The notes under the pieces were generated by a model that saw only the letters and a program-made list of their open reading frames with translations, was not told where the DNA came from and did not search any database. The translations under genes and the position numbers were made by a program. From assembly GCA_004172935.1 (NCBI GenBank), contig SDZD01000050.1, positions 1 to 49,291 of the forward strand: 49,291 nt of DNA, given 5' to 3'. This document shows, one piece after another, positions 42,413 to 49,291 of this stretch. Position 1 is the stretch's first letter. Each line of letters starts with the position of its first letter. This DNA is from a bacterium. Its GTDB lineage: Bacteria; Armatimonadota; Abditibacteriia; Abditibacteriales; Abditibacteriaceae.

Positions 42413-42523
42413 GATTTTACCTTTGAAAACAATCGCACCCACACATCCGACGAGTCGCACAACACCAACACTGTGCCCTAACCCCCCCTGCAGAAATGTC
42501 ATCCTGCCACTGATTTCCCCCTG

Positions 42524-42547
42524 TAGGGCGCCTCTTTGTGTTCGCCC
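42524..42547. repeat. MITE-like GGGCGAAC element, copy 5 (degenerate)
   Basis: GTAGGGCGCCTCTTTGTG, then TTCGCCC; the stem is weakened. The flank CTCAAACAGTTCCC is shared with copies 6 and 7. Confidence 0.55.
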
Positions 42548-42585
42548 TCAAACAGTTCCCAACCACCAACAGATCAGGTGAATTT

Positions 42586-42603
42586 TGAGTGTCTAGACAC
42601 TCA
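42586..42603. promoter_or_regulatory. Perfect 18-bp operator TGAGTGTCTAGACACTCA
   Basis: Fully symmetric. It lies 174 nt upstream of the SDR start and between the tetR stop and that gene. A 15/18 match is at 43212-43229 upstream of tetR itself. Confidence 0.75.
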
Positions 42604-42622
42604 TTTCTGCGGTGCAAAAAAA

Positions 42623-43189
42623 TTAACCGATCACCCTCCACAGCGCTTCAAACCCTGTTTTGCAATGCTGCTCCGCGTTTTCCGGGTCGCTTGCCATGAA
42701 GCCCATCGTCGCATTCGCCAGCGAGGTCAAAATTTCGCCGACAAAAGCGATGGGCGCATCGCGTAGAGGCCCATTGGCGCGGCTCTGTTCGAGCAACACT
42801 TCAACCTTCCACATGAACTTGCCGACCTCAACGCGAAGTTCCGGCGTGACATCCTCCGAAACCGCCAGCAGTGCCAACACGCGCAGCTTGTCGGGGTTGG
42901 ACATCGCCCAATGCATCCAATTCGACCACACATGAAAGAACCGCTCCCGCAACCCTTTCTCTTCCAGAAGCCCACGCAGTAAGGCCGAGGCCATCTCCAA
43001 CTTCAACTCCCTGTAAAGCTGCTGCACAAGCTCGCCCTTGGTGTCGAAATAGGTGAACAGAGTCCCGTTGGCAACCCCCGCCTCTTTCGAGATGAGCGCC
43101 GTCGGAGCGCCCAACCCATGCGCCACGAAGACGCGAACCGCCGCTTCCAGAAGCGCAATCCGCTTATCCTCGCTCTTGGGCCGTGCCAT
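42623..43189 (-). CDS. TetR family transcriptional regulator
   Basis: A 188-aa protein. The HTH is at about residues 25-60 (APTALISKEAGVANGTLFTY, then FDTKGELVQQLY). The C-terminal part is a helical ligand domain. Length is typical. Two operators with the same sequence (one perfect, one 15/18) lie upstream of its SDR neighbour and of tetR itself, which strongly suggests autorepression and control of the SDR. The inducer is unknown. Confidence 0.92.
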   Translation of the reverse strand: MARPKSEDKRIALLEAAVRVFVAHGLGAPTALISKEAGVANGTLFTYFDTKGELVQQLYRELKLEMASALLRGLLEEKGLRERFFHVWSNWMHWAMSNPDKLRVLALLAVSEDVTPELRVEVGKFMWKVEVLLEQSRANGPLRDAPIAFVGEILTSLANATMGFMASDPENAEQHCKTGFEALWRVIG

Positions 43190-43202
43190 GCTTCTAAGCC
43201 TA

Positions 43203-43238
43203 CCACATAATTGAGTGTCCAGTCAATCAATTATGTGG
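43203..43238. promoter_or_regulatory. Inverted repeat and operator upstream of tetR
   Basis: Outer arms CCACATAATTGA / TCAATTATGTGG (12 bp, perfect, 12-nt spacer) enclose the TetR operator copy TGAGTGTCCAGTCAATCA at 43212-43229. It lies 14 nt upstream of the tetR start. Confidence 0.65.
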
Positions 43239-43299
43239 TCGAAAAATGTCAGCCCCTTCCACTTAACCACATGATTTGAACCACAGATTGCCGCACTTT

Positions 43300-43428
43300 G
43301 AACATTGACTTCCTCATCCGTTAGTTAGAAATCCGCCCAATTCAAGTTGCCCAAATCCCCTGTAGGGGCGAACCTTGTGTTCGCCCTCAAACAGTTCCCC
43401 ACCACTAACAGATGAGCTATCAATGTTC
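43300..43428. mobile_element. MITE-like GGGCGAAC element, copy 6 (129 bp)
   Basis: Ends GAACATTGA (43300-43308) and TCAATGTTC (43420-43428) are perfect inverted repeats; inner ends CATCCGTTAGT / ACTAACAGATG pair almost fully. The core hairpin is at 43366-43386. No coding capacity. Confidence 0.65.
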
Positions 43429-43455
43429 CGTTGCTCGAAATCGCATTGTTTCCAC

Positions 43456-45084
43456 TCACCATGCCTCTTGACTGGCGAAGAAGCGCCGCAGGAAATCGAA
43501 GCGCGCCGCGTCCGCCAATGGAATGCGAGCGAACTTGTGCCCCAGTTCCATCACCGAAGCCGACCAGTAATCGAACGCATCCCACTTCGCCAACTCGTTG
43601 CCCCCCTTGGGAGTATTGGGGTCGCCCTGAGTCGCAAAGTTGACCCAGTACGACGACATAATATCCGCCACGCGGCGGTCTTCATCGGTCCACGGCAAGT
43701 CGGTGGCATACAGATTATTGAAGACGTAGTTAATTTCTGAACCATGATAGGCGCCCTTGGTCGCCTGTTCCGGTCCCGGTGGCGCATACGTCCAATAGTA
43801 CAGGAACACTTTGCTTCGCGTGCGCTGTCTCCATTCCCGCGCCCATAAGAAGGTGGAAACGCGCGAACTATCGCGCGCCGCCTGATTCTGCGCCGCGCCC
43901 GCTTGCGCATCGGTCGCCGCCGGATAAAGCTTCAAAAACTCATCCGCCATCGCTCCGTATTTTTGCCGCGCCATGCTCACATAATCGGCCAACTTGACGC
44001 GCGGCTGGGGCTGCGCGCCGCTCTCGTCCAAATTGTTGCCCGTCATAATCGGCACGTCATGCTGGGCGCCTTTCTCGTAACTTTGGCTGTAGTTCAGCGG
44101 AAGCACCCAACCATCGACGACCGGACGAAACAGTGGCGGCGGCGGGCTTACGTAGGTCTTCACCGAATCATCGTTGGCGTTGTTGCCAACCAACAGCTCT
44201 TGCCACGACAGCGCGCGCAGCTCCTTCAAGGTGGTGGCGTTGTGTTGCTGCGCATATTTCACCCCCTGAGTTTCGGCGTCCTGCAAAGTGCGCCACGAGG
44301 TCGCCAGCCCGCGCAAATCGGGGTCGTTGGGGAAACGGGCGCCACTTTGCGCGATAGCCCGCTGATACAACCCCTTCGAAAGCGGCGAATCGGATTGGAA
44401 TAGTACCGAACCCGCGCCCGCCGACTGCCCCGCAATCGTGACACGCTTCGGGTCGCCGCCAAAAGCCGCGATGTTGCGCTGCACCCATTTCAAACAGGCG
44501 ACCTGATCGAGCAAACCATAGTTGCCCGATGCCTTATGCCCCGACTCCTGGCTCAGTTCGGGCGTCGAAAGGAAACCGAACACGCCTGTCCGGTAGTTCA
44601 TCGTCACCACCACCAGCCCTTTGCGCGCCAACCCTTCGCCATCATAAAGCGGGTCCGAGCCGTAGCCGCCCACAAAGCGCCCTCCATAAATCCACACCAA
44701 CACCGGGCGCCGCTCCTTCGCCGAAGTCGCCCCCGACCACACGTTCAGGAACAGGCAATCTTCACTCATCGGCACAGTCTCGCCCCGCATCGTCTGTGGG
44801 CAGATGCTGCCGAACTGGTCGGCCTTGCGCACCCCTTTCCATTTGAGCGGTTCTTGTGGCGCCCGCCAACGCAAATCGCCCACTGGAGGAGCGGCATAAG
44901 GCACCCCCTTATAAACCGTGATAGAGGCATCGCGCCCCTCGACCCCCGACAGCAAGCCGCTTTGAGTGCGGACAGGTTTGTTCATAGCTGCCATCGCAGG
45001 ACTCGAACTCAATGATGCCGAAGCCATCAGTAGCAACGCGAGTGGGATACATCCCGTCATGCGGGAACTCATTGGAGCTTTCAT
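43456..45084 (-). CDS. Secreted type B carboxylesterase
   Basis: A 542-aa protein from the ATG at 45084, where a signal peptide begins (MTGCIPLALLLMASASLSSS, ending PAMA). The longer frame upstream contains a 15-bp tandem repeat and is unlikely to be coding. Motifs: SEDCLFLNVW (oxyanion region), GGDPKRVTIAGQSAGAGS with Ser221, NLDESG, and GAYHGSEINYVF with the catalytic His. These are the alpha/beta-hydrolase features of carboxylesterase type B. It should hydrolyse carboxylic ester bonds outside the cytoplasm; substrate unknown. No Shine-Dalgarno sequence is visible. Confidence 0.92.
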   Translation of the reverse strand: MKAPMSSRMTGCIPLALLLMASASLSSSPAMAAMNKPVRTQSGLLSGVEGRDASITVYKGVPYAAPPVGDLRWRAPQEPLKWKGVRKADQFGSICPQTMRGETVPMSEDCLFLNVWSGATSAKERRPVLVWIYGGRFVGGYGSDPLYDGEGLARKGLVVVTMNYRTGVFGFLSTPELSQESGHKASGNYGLLDQVACLKWVQRNIAAFGGDPKRVTIAGQSAGAGSVLFQSDSPLSKGLYQRAIAQSGARFPNDPDLRGLATSWRTLQDAETQGVKYAQQHNATTLKELRALSWQELLVGNNANDDSVKTYVSPPPPLFRPVVDGWVLPLNYSQSYEKGAQHDVPIMTGNNLDESGAQPQPRVKLADYVSMARQKYGAMADEFLKLYPAATDAQAGAAQNQAARDSSRVSTFLWAREWRQRTRSKVFLYYWTYAPPGPEQATKGAYHGSEINYVFNNLYATDLPWTDEDRRVADIMSSYWVNFATQGDPNTPKGGNELAKWDAFDYWSASVMELGHKFARIPLADAARFDFLRRFFASQEAW

Positions 45085-45114
45085 ATGTGTGTGTATGACC
45101 GAGAGATAGTCATG

Positions 45115-45158
45115 TAAAGGCATACCCTTTAAAGGCATACCCTTTAAAGGCATACCCT
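45115..45158. repeat. 15-bp tandem repeat (about 3 copies)
   Basis: AAAGGCATACCCTTT repeated nearly three times. Upstream of the carboxylesterase start. Confidence 0.8.
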
Positions 45159-45256
45159 TGAGGTTCAATTCCTCAATCCATCAGTGCGCCTTTGCCCCGG
45201 CCTATGCCCTCGCAGGAGGACAGTTGGCCGAAGGCCCAGAAGCGCGGACTTTTGCT

Positions 45257-45375
45257 CTTTGACACTCTTTTCGTTAGTTCGAAAACTGCCTAATTTGAGT
45301 TGCTGTTTCCTGTAGGGGCTTCTTTGTGTTCGCCCTCAAACAGTTCCCCGTCACTAACGGATTAAATAGTCAAAG
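45257..45375. mobile_element. MITE-like GGGCGAAC element, copy 7 (119 bp)
   Basis: Ends CTTTGAC / GTCAAAG with inner CGTTAGT / ACTAACG; the core is degenerate (GTAGGGGCTTCTTTGTGTTC). Same family as copy 6. Confidence 0.55.
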
Positions 45376-45525
45376 TTCAATACCCCTGCGGCCAACAACC
45401 GCGCAATGTGCCCTTTAGGCTCACTGCGGTTAATGCTACGGTCGCTGAATAGAAAATCGACTGCGAAAAGCTAGTCAAAGTTCAATAAAGCCCAGCTGCG
45501 AACACGGTTATTGACAGGGAAGAAG

Positions 45526-46965
45526 TCATTCGGCTAATGGGCAGGTCAACGCAAATGCCGTGCGAAACGGCGCGCACAGCATTGTCGGGTAATTCCCGCC
45601 AGTCGTCGAGAAGTGCCCCGATTCATGCGTGCCATTCTGCAACCCCTCTATCCACACCTCGCCGCCGTGCGCCTCGACGATCTTCTGCACCGACAACAAA
45701 CCTAGCCCCGTGCCCTCGATTCCCGCGTGTGTTTCGAGGCGCCCGAACGGGGTGAACAGGCGCGCGGCCTGTTCGGGCGTTAATCCGTAACCGGCTTGTC
45801 CCTCATCCAGCACCGCCAGCAACAACATGTCCTCATACCTCTTCCACGCGATTCGCACCTGCCCATCCGAGTATTTGAGGGCGTTGCCGATCAGGTTCAT
45901 CAGCACCGTCACCATCTTCATCTCGTCGGCGTTGATGGTGAAATCCTGCTCCTCGAACGAGAGGGTGTGCCCATGCGAAAAGCGCGGTTTCTGGAAGCGC
46001 GTCCCCACTTCCACCACCGTCTGCACCGAAACCGGCTTCAGCTCGACCGGAACCGCTTTCCCTTCCAACACGCGCGACTGCTCGATGAGCGACAGCCGCA
46101 AAAAGTTCAGCATCTGCGCGCCGCTTCGCACCGTGTCGTTGAGCTTCAGCAGCGTCTCCTTGTCGATGGTGTTGTCGCGCAGCAGGTTATCCACCAGCTC
46201 CGAGCCGACCTGTACGTTGGTCAACGGGTTGCCCAAATCATGCACGATGCCCCCGATGGCGCCATTAAGCACGTGCAGCATCTTCTCGCTTTCGACGCGC
46301 ATCCTATGCTCCTGTGCTTGCAACAACAGCGAGTTACGATTGGCCTCGAACGCCCCGCGCGACAGCTGTTCCTGAATGAACGCCGCCAACGCCACCCCCA
46401 GCAATATCAACAGCACCGGTTCGGCGAAGCGCACCCCAGCATCCAGACTGTTCGCTCCCGGCGACAGCACGAACATCACCACGCATATACCCACTGCGGC
46501 CACACCGCTTTGCAGCACTATCGTCGGCCTGAACGGCAAGCGCAGAGCGGCCAGACCCACCATCAATACACAGGTTTGCAGCAGAAAAAACAGATGCAGG
46601 ATGATGCCCGCCGCCTCGGCATCGGTTTGCTGCGAAGGCGTCGCAATCAGCGACGATGCCATCCAGAACAACATCACCGCCGACGCCACACAGGCCAGCC
46701 CCACCGTCGCGCTCTGCCACACCTTCCCGAACCACGGCATGTAAGTCAGCCCATACAACAGCAGACAAAACACCAGATAGGGTGTGTTGAACACGCTGAT
46801 AAATGGAACTGTGTGATACAGCCCAAACCACAGGTAAGCGGCCAGAGTGATGGCGAGTACGCCCGATACCAGGCGCAAAGTGGGGCGCACACGAACATAG
46901 TAGCTCGTCTGAAACTCCCGTTCGACTTCGGGGGCAAAGCGTGGAATGCTCAACTCAGGCAACAT
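45526..46965 (-). CDS. Membrane sensor histidine kinase
   Basis: A 479-aa protein. Residues about 35-195 contain about six transmembrane helices with no large periplasmic domain (for example LVSGVLAITLAAYLWFGLYH, VAAVGICVVMFVLSPG, PVLLILLGVALAAFIQEQ). HisKA has the phospho-acceptor His in GGIVHDLGNPLTNVQVGSE. HATPase_c has the N box NLIGNALKYS and the G box GIEGTGLGLLSV. The C-terminal GxGSxF box is interrupted by a Gly/Ser/Thr-rich insert (HESGHFSTTGGNYPTMLCAP). No response regulator is adjacent, so it is an orphan kinase; the signal is unknown. Confidence 0.88.
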   Translation of the reverse strand: MLPELSIPRFAPEVEREFQTSYYVRVRPTLRLVSGVLAITLAAYLWFGLYHTVPFISVFNTPYLVFCLLLYGLTYMPWFGKVWQSATVGLACVASAVMLFWMASSLIATPSQQTDAEAAGIILHLFFLLQTCVLMVGLAALRLPFRPTIVLQSGVAAVGICVVMFVLSPGANSLDAGVRFAEPVLLILLGVALAAFIQEQLSRGAFEANRNSLLLQAQEHRMRVESEKMLHVLNGAIGGIVHDLGNPLTNVQVGSELVDNLLRDNTIDKETLLKLNDTVRSGAQMLNFLRLSLIEQSRVLEGKAVPVELKPVSVQTVVEVGTRFQKPRFSHGHTLSFEEQDFTINADEMKMVTVLMNLIGNALKYSDGQVRIAWKRYEDMLLLAVLDEGQAGYGLTPEQAARLFTPFGRLETHAGIEGTGLGLLSVQKIVEAHGGEVWIEGLQNGTHESGHFSTTGGNYPTMLCAPFRTAFALTCPLAE

Positions 46966-47324
46966 ATGAAGAGGCTTAACTACACCTTCTAATAGCCAAG
47001 CGCGCGCCTTACCTCGTTGCTATAGCCCAAAAATTTACCCTATTATGCGCAGCTTTTAAGTTGCCCCCAAAAACCACATACCTTCAGGCAGAATGAACCA
47101 GCGTAGAGATATGGCAGGTATGGCAGGTCACGTAATATGCGACTCTTTCTCGGTGTGTCATTCAAATTTGTCGAAGTAATGGACTTGCAGCGTCGTCATC
47201 CTGAGCCTGCGAAGGATCTCGCATCAATGCTCTATTTTCCGAGTTGCAACGGTGGATCCTTCGCAGGCTCAGGATGACGCAATTGTTGCCTTCTGAGTCC
47301 GACTGGTACAACGAAACCACCCCC
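46966..47324. other. 359-bp non-coding stretch
   Basis: Contains the 47194-47279 inverted repeat. Otherwise AT-rich with no gene. Confidence 0.55.
47194..47279. repeat. 86-bp inverted repeat with 25-nt perfect arms
   Basis: Left arm 47194-47218 and right arm 47255-47279 are exact reverse complements (both contain TCATCCTGAGCCTGCGAAGG or its complement), with a 36-nt centre. The same core occurs once inside the 35075 element. It lies beyond the 3' end of the first DUF3500 gene. Confidence 0.75.
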
Positions 47325-48521
47325 TCAAAAAATCTCGTTCTTGGGCGCTTCAAAGCTGAACTCCGCGCCATAGTCGGTTTTTCGGTCGCGCCAAATCGTG
47401 TGGTAATGGTTACTGGCCTGACAGGCGAACTCAATCCAAACGTGCGGCCCATCAATGCGAACATAATCGCCTTCATCGCTGATGTTCGTCGAACCAGAGT
47501 AGGCCACTTTGGTTTTATCCAGTTCGGCGTCATACAATTTGCGGTATTCGGCCCCCTGAACCGAATCGCCCGTCCAGGCCGCAATCGCCTGTTTTACCAA
47601 CTGCTTCGACTTGTCCGATAACTCCGAAACCGCCACTCCTTGCTGAGCTGGAAACTGCCCATCGCGACCGGGACCGACATAGACATCGCTAAAGTTCGCG
47701 TCCAACTTCGCCGTTTTCAACTGCGCCACAGTTAACGAGTTGACCAGTTCATGCACCCCATCACGCATAGGTGCCAGTGGCGCATGAGTTACTCCCGCGT
47801 CATCCTTCCACACGTTGGGCTGCGCGCCGACAAAGTAAGGAGTCGAGGTGCCCTCTGTACCCTTATAGTAGATGTTGAACGCCAGATGATGCCCGCCCAA
47901 TTGTAACAGCCAGGGCGTCGTTTTCGAGGGCGTGCCCAAAAACGCGATGATATAATTCCCCGTTCCAAACAGTCCTCCCGGTGCACCGGGGCCACCTCCC
48001 CCCGGCCCACCGAAACCATTGGGCGGGCCACCAAATCCTCCCGGTGGTCCACCATTAGGGCCGCCGCCTCGGCCACCTCCCGGCCCGCGCTTCGCCTCAT
48101 CCGACTTGCCGAAAGCATCATCGGTCGCGCGAATTTCCTGAAACCTCTTGAAACCCTCCTCGCTCAGTGCCAGCTTCGCCACTTTCAGAGCTACTGCCAC
48201 TTGCGCGGCATTCAGGTTGCGAAAGAACACGCCATTGCGCGGCACAACCGCCGCCGGAAAGTTCGACCATTTGGCCGCCAGTCCCGCTTTCAACTCGACC
48301 TGTGCTGTCCCCTGTTGTTCTTTCGAGAGAGTCGCCAAAAACGCATTAGCCGCATCCACAACGCTGTCCGTGTTCTTCGCTGCCGCTAGAACCGGAGCCA
48401 GCGCAACAGGTTTGGTTTGTTGCGGCACTGTTTGTTGAGCGCAACTCACCGAGGCCACAATAAAACCTAGCGATAGCGTACCCACGAAGGCACATAGGGG
48501 GAGAACAATTAATTTATTCAT
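47325..48521 (-). CDS. Secreted DUF3500 domain protein
   Basis: A 398-aa protein. The signal peptide is at about 1-28 (VLPLCAFVGTLSLGFIVASV, ending SCA, so possibly a lipoprotein with Cys near 28). Residues about 50-140 form a helical N-terminal part. About 145-185 is a Gly/Pro-rich linker (GPGGGRGGGPNGGPPGGFGG). The DUF3500 domain follows, with TPWLLQLGGHHLAFNIYYKG and DGPHVWIEFACQASNHYHT. The His pair in GGHHL and the second His motif suggest a metal-binding site, but the family has no agreed function. Paralogue at 48573. Confidence 0.8.
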   Translation of the reverse strand: MNKLIVLPLCAFVGTLSLGFIVASVSCAQQTVPQQTKPVALAPVLAAAKNTDSVVDAANAFLATLSKEQQGTAQVELKAGLAAKWSNFPAAVVPRNGVFFRNLNAAQVAVALKVAKLALSEEGFKRFQEIRATDDAFGKSDEAKRGPGGGRGGGPNGGPPGGFGGPPNGFGGPGGGGPGAPGGLFGTGNYIIAFLGTPSKTTPWLLQLGGHHLAFNIYYKGTEGTSTPYFVGAQPNVWKDDAGVTHAPLAPMRDGVHELVNSLTVAQLKTAKLDANFSDVYVGPGRDGQFPAQQGVAVSELSDKSKQLVKQAIAAWTGDSVQGAEYRKLYDAELDKTKVAYSGSTNISDEGDYVRIDGPHVWIEFACQASNHYHTIWRDRKTDYGAEFSFEAPKNEIF

Positions 48522-48572
48522 CGAATTTCACAAGGACTAGCCATTCGTCAGCGCGTGTAGCGCCTCCGTTAT

Positions 48573-49291
48573 TCAAAAAATCTCGTTCTTAGGTGCATCG
48601 AACGAGAACTCGGCGCCGTAATCCGTCAGGCGGTCGCGCCAGATGGTGTGGTAATGAATCTGGCCGCGCATCACGACACCGTTCTGGCAAGCGAACTCAA
48701 TCCACACATGCGGGCCATCAATGCGAACATAGTCGCCCTGATTATTCATCGTTTTAGTGCCGGAGTAGGCCACTTTGGTTTTGTCCAACTCGGCGGCGTA
48801 CAACTTCTGGTAATCGGCGGCCTGAGCTGTATCGCCCGTCCATGCCGCAATCGCTTGCTTGACCCACTCCTTCGATTTGTCCGATAGGCCCGCAACCGCC
48901 ACTCCCTGACTGGCCGGGAACTGGCCGTCGCGACCGGGGCCAACGTACACATCGCTAAAGCGCGCGCTCAGTTGCGCCTGTTTCGATTGCTCCGGCGTCA
49001 GCGAGTTGACAAGTCCATAAACGGCGTCGCGCATCGGTGCCATCGGCGCGTGCGTTTTGCCATCATCGTCCTTCCATGTCGTCGGCTCGGTGCCAATGAA
49101 ATAAGGAGTCGAAGCCTGCTTCGTTCCTTTATAGGTGATGTTGAAGGCGAGATGGTGCCCGCCCAGTTGCAAAATCCACGGCTCGGTCTTCGAGGGCTTG
49201 CCCAGAAACGCGATCATGTAATTATCGGCGCTGTACTCGTTGCCCCCCGGCCCTCCGCCCCCTGGACCACCGAAGCCACCTCGTCCACCAC
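48573..49291 (-). CDS. DUF3500 domain protein, N-terminus cut by the window edge
   Basis: At least 239 residues, with the reading frame open to the window edge. The visible start is again a Gly-rich stretch (GGFGGPGGGGPGGNEYSADN) followed by EPWILQLGGHHLAFNITYKG and DGPHVWIEFACQNGV. The final 200 residues closely resemble the 47325 product, so the two are tandem paralogues 51 bp apart. A short insert (QNGVVMRGQIHYHT) differs from the first copy. The internal ATG at 49217 should not be taken as the start. Confidence 0.8.
   Translation of the reverse strand, partial: GGRGGFGGPGGGGPGGNEYSADNYMIAFLGKPSKTEPWILQLGGHHLAFNITYKGTKQASTPYFIGTEPTTWKDDDGKTHAPMAPMRDAVYGLVNSLTPEQSKQAQLSARFSDVYVGPGRDGQFPASQGVAVAGLSDKSKEWVKQAIAAWTGDTAQAADYQKLYAAELDKTKVAYSGTKTMNNQGDYVRIDGPHVWIEFACQNGVVMRGQIHYHTIWRDRLTDYGAEFSFDAPKNEIF

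Larger units (their letters stand above)
45085..45525. other. 441-bp non-coding stretch
   Basis: A 15-bp unit (TTTAAAGGCATACCC) is repeated three times at about 45115-45158, and a MITE-like element is at 45257-45375. No gene seen. Confidence 0.6.

Noticed and set aside
45159..45175. tRNA T-arm-like sequence TGAGGTTCAATTCCTCA
   Set aside because: The stem and loop fit a T-arm, but no matching acceptor, D- or anticodon arms are around it; it overlaps a tandem repeat region.
1..49291. cas genes or a complete CRISPR-Cas locus
   Set aside because: No translation shows Cas1, Cas2, Cas3, Cas7 or Cas10-like motifs; only the array end is in the window.

Overview
The window looks like one stretch of a bacterial chromosome, most likely from Armatimonadota/Abditibacteriota, with Planctomycetota as the main alternative. 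The best evidence is three pseudopilin-like genes. Two of them (913-1836, 7690-8466) have a prepilin N-terminus, an NLRQI-type segment and a C-terminal H-X9-DG motif, the DUF1559 pattern common in those phyla. There are many secreted beta-rich proteins, many dispersed intergenic hairpin repeats, no rRNA or tRNA that I can see, and no phage or complete transposon. The assignment is an inference from family content.

Layout. 1-742 is the leader-distal end of a CRISPR array (12 repeats, 11 spacers; no cas genes in the window), closed by a 27-nt palindrome. 0.9-8.5 kb holds secreted proteins: a pseudopilin, an FG-GAP-like protein, an AraC regulator divergent from a secreted WbsX/GH99-like protein, and an STN-like protein followed by a second pseudopilin. 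8.5-13 kb has a long non-coding stretch with an operator-like cluster and a string of hairpins, then small hypothetical, pentapeptide-repeat and RHH-like genes. A solitary CRISPR-repeat-like sequence overlaps the RHH start codon. 13-18.5 kb has a multi-PAS kinase, an SDR, MITE-like repeats and a papain-fold gene cut by an in-frame stop before its catalytic Cys.

18.5-35.8 kb is rich in redox and detoxification genes under local regulators: MarR / ene-reductase / MFS pump, NmrA-like protein, MarR-GNAT fusion / M19 dipeptidase, TmrB-like ATPase, OsmC, and an SDR-AKR operon with a double operator. A second pseudopilin plus STN-like cluster lies at 29.4-32.3 kb. 35.8-49.3 kb has a 1235-aa secreted protein (seven RCC1 blades plus eight Ig-like repeats), an LRR protein, a TetR-SDR pair with matching 18-bp operators, a carboxylesterase, a membrane histidine kinase and two tandem DUF3500 paralogues with Gly-rich linkers, the second cut by the window edge.

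The observations most worth following are the orphan CRISPR-repeat-like element at an RHH start codon (11929-11957), the two STN/pseudopilin modules, the interrupted papain-fold gene, the TetR operator pair, and several MITE-like families, including a 154-bp element with TA-flanked terminal inverted repeats. Gene families were assigned by eye from the translations; no database search was possible.
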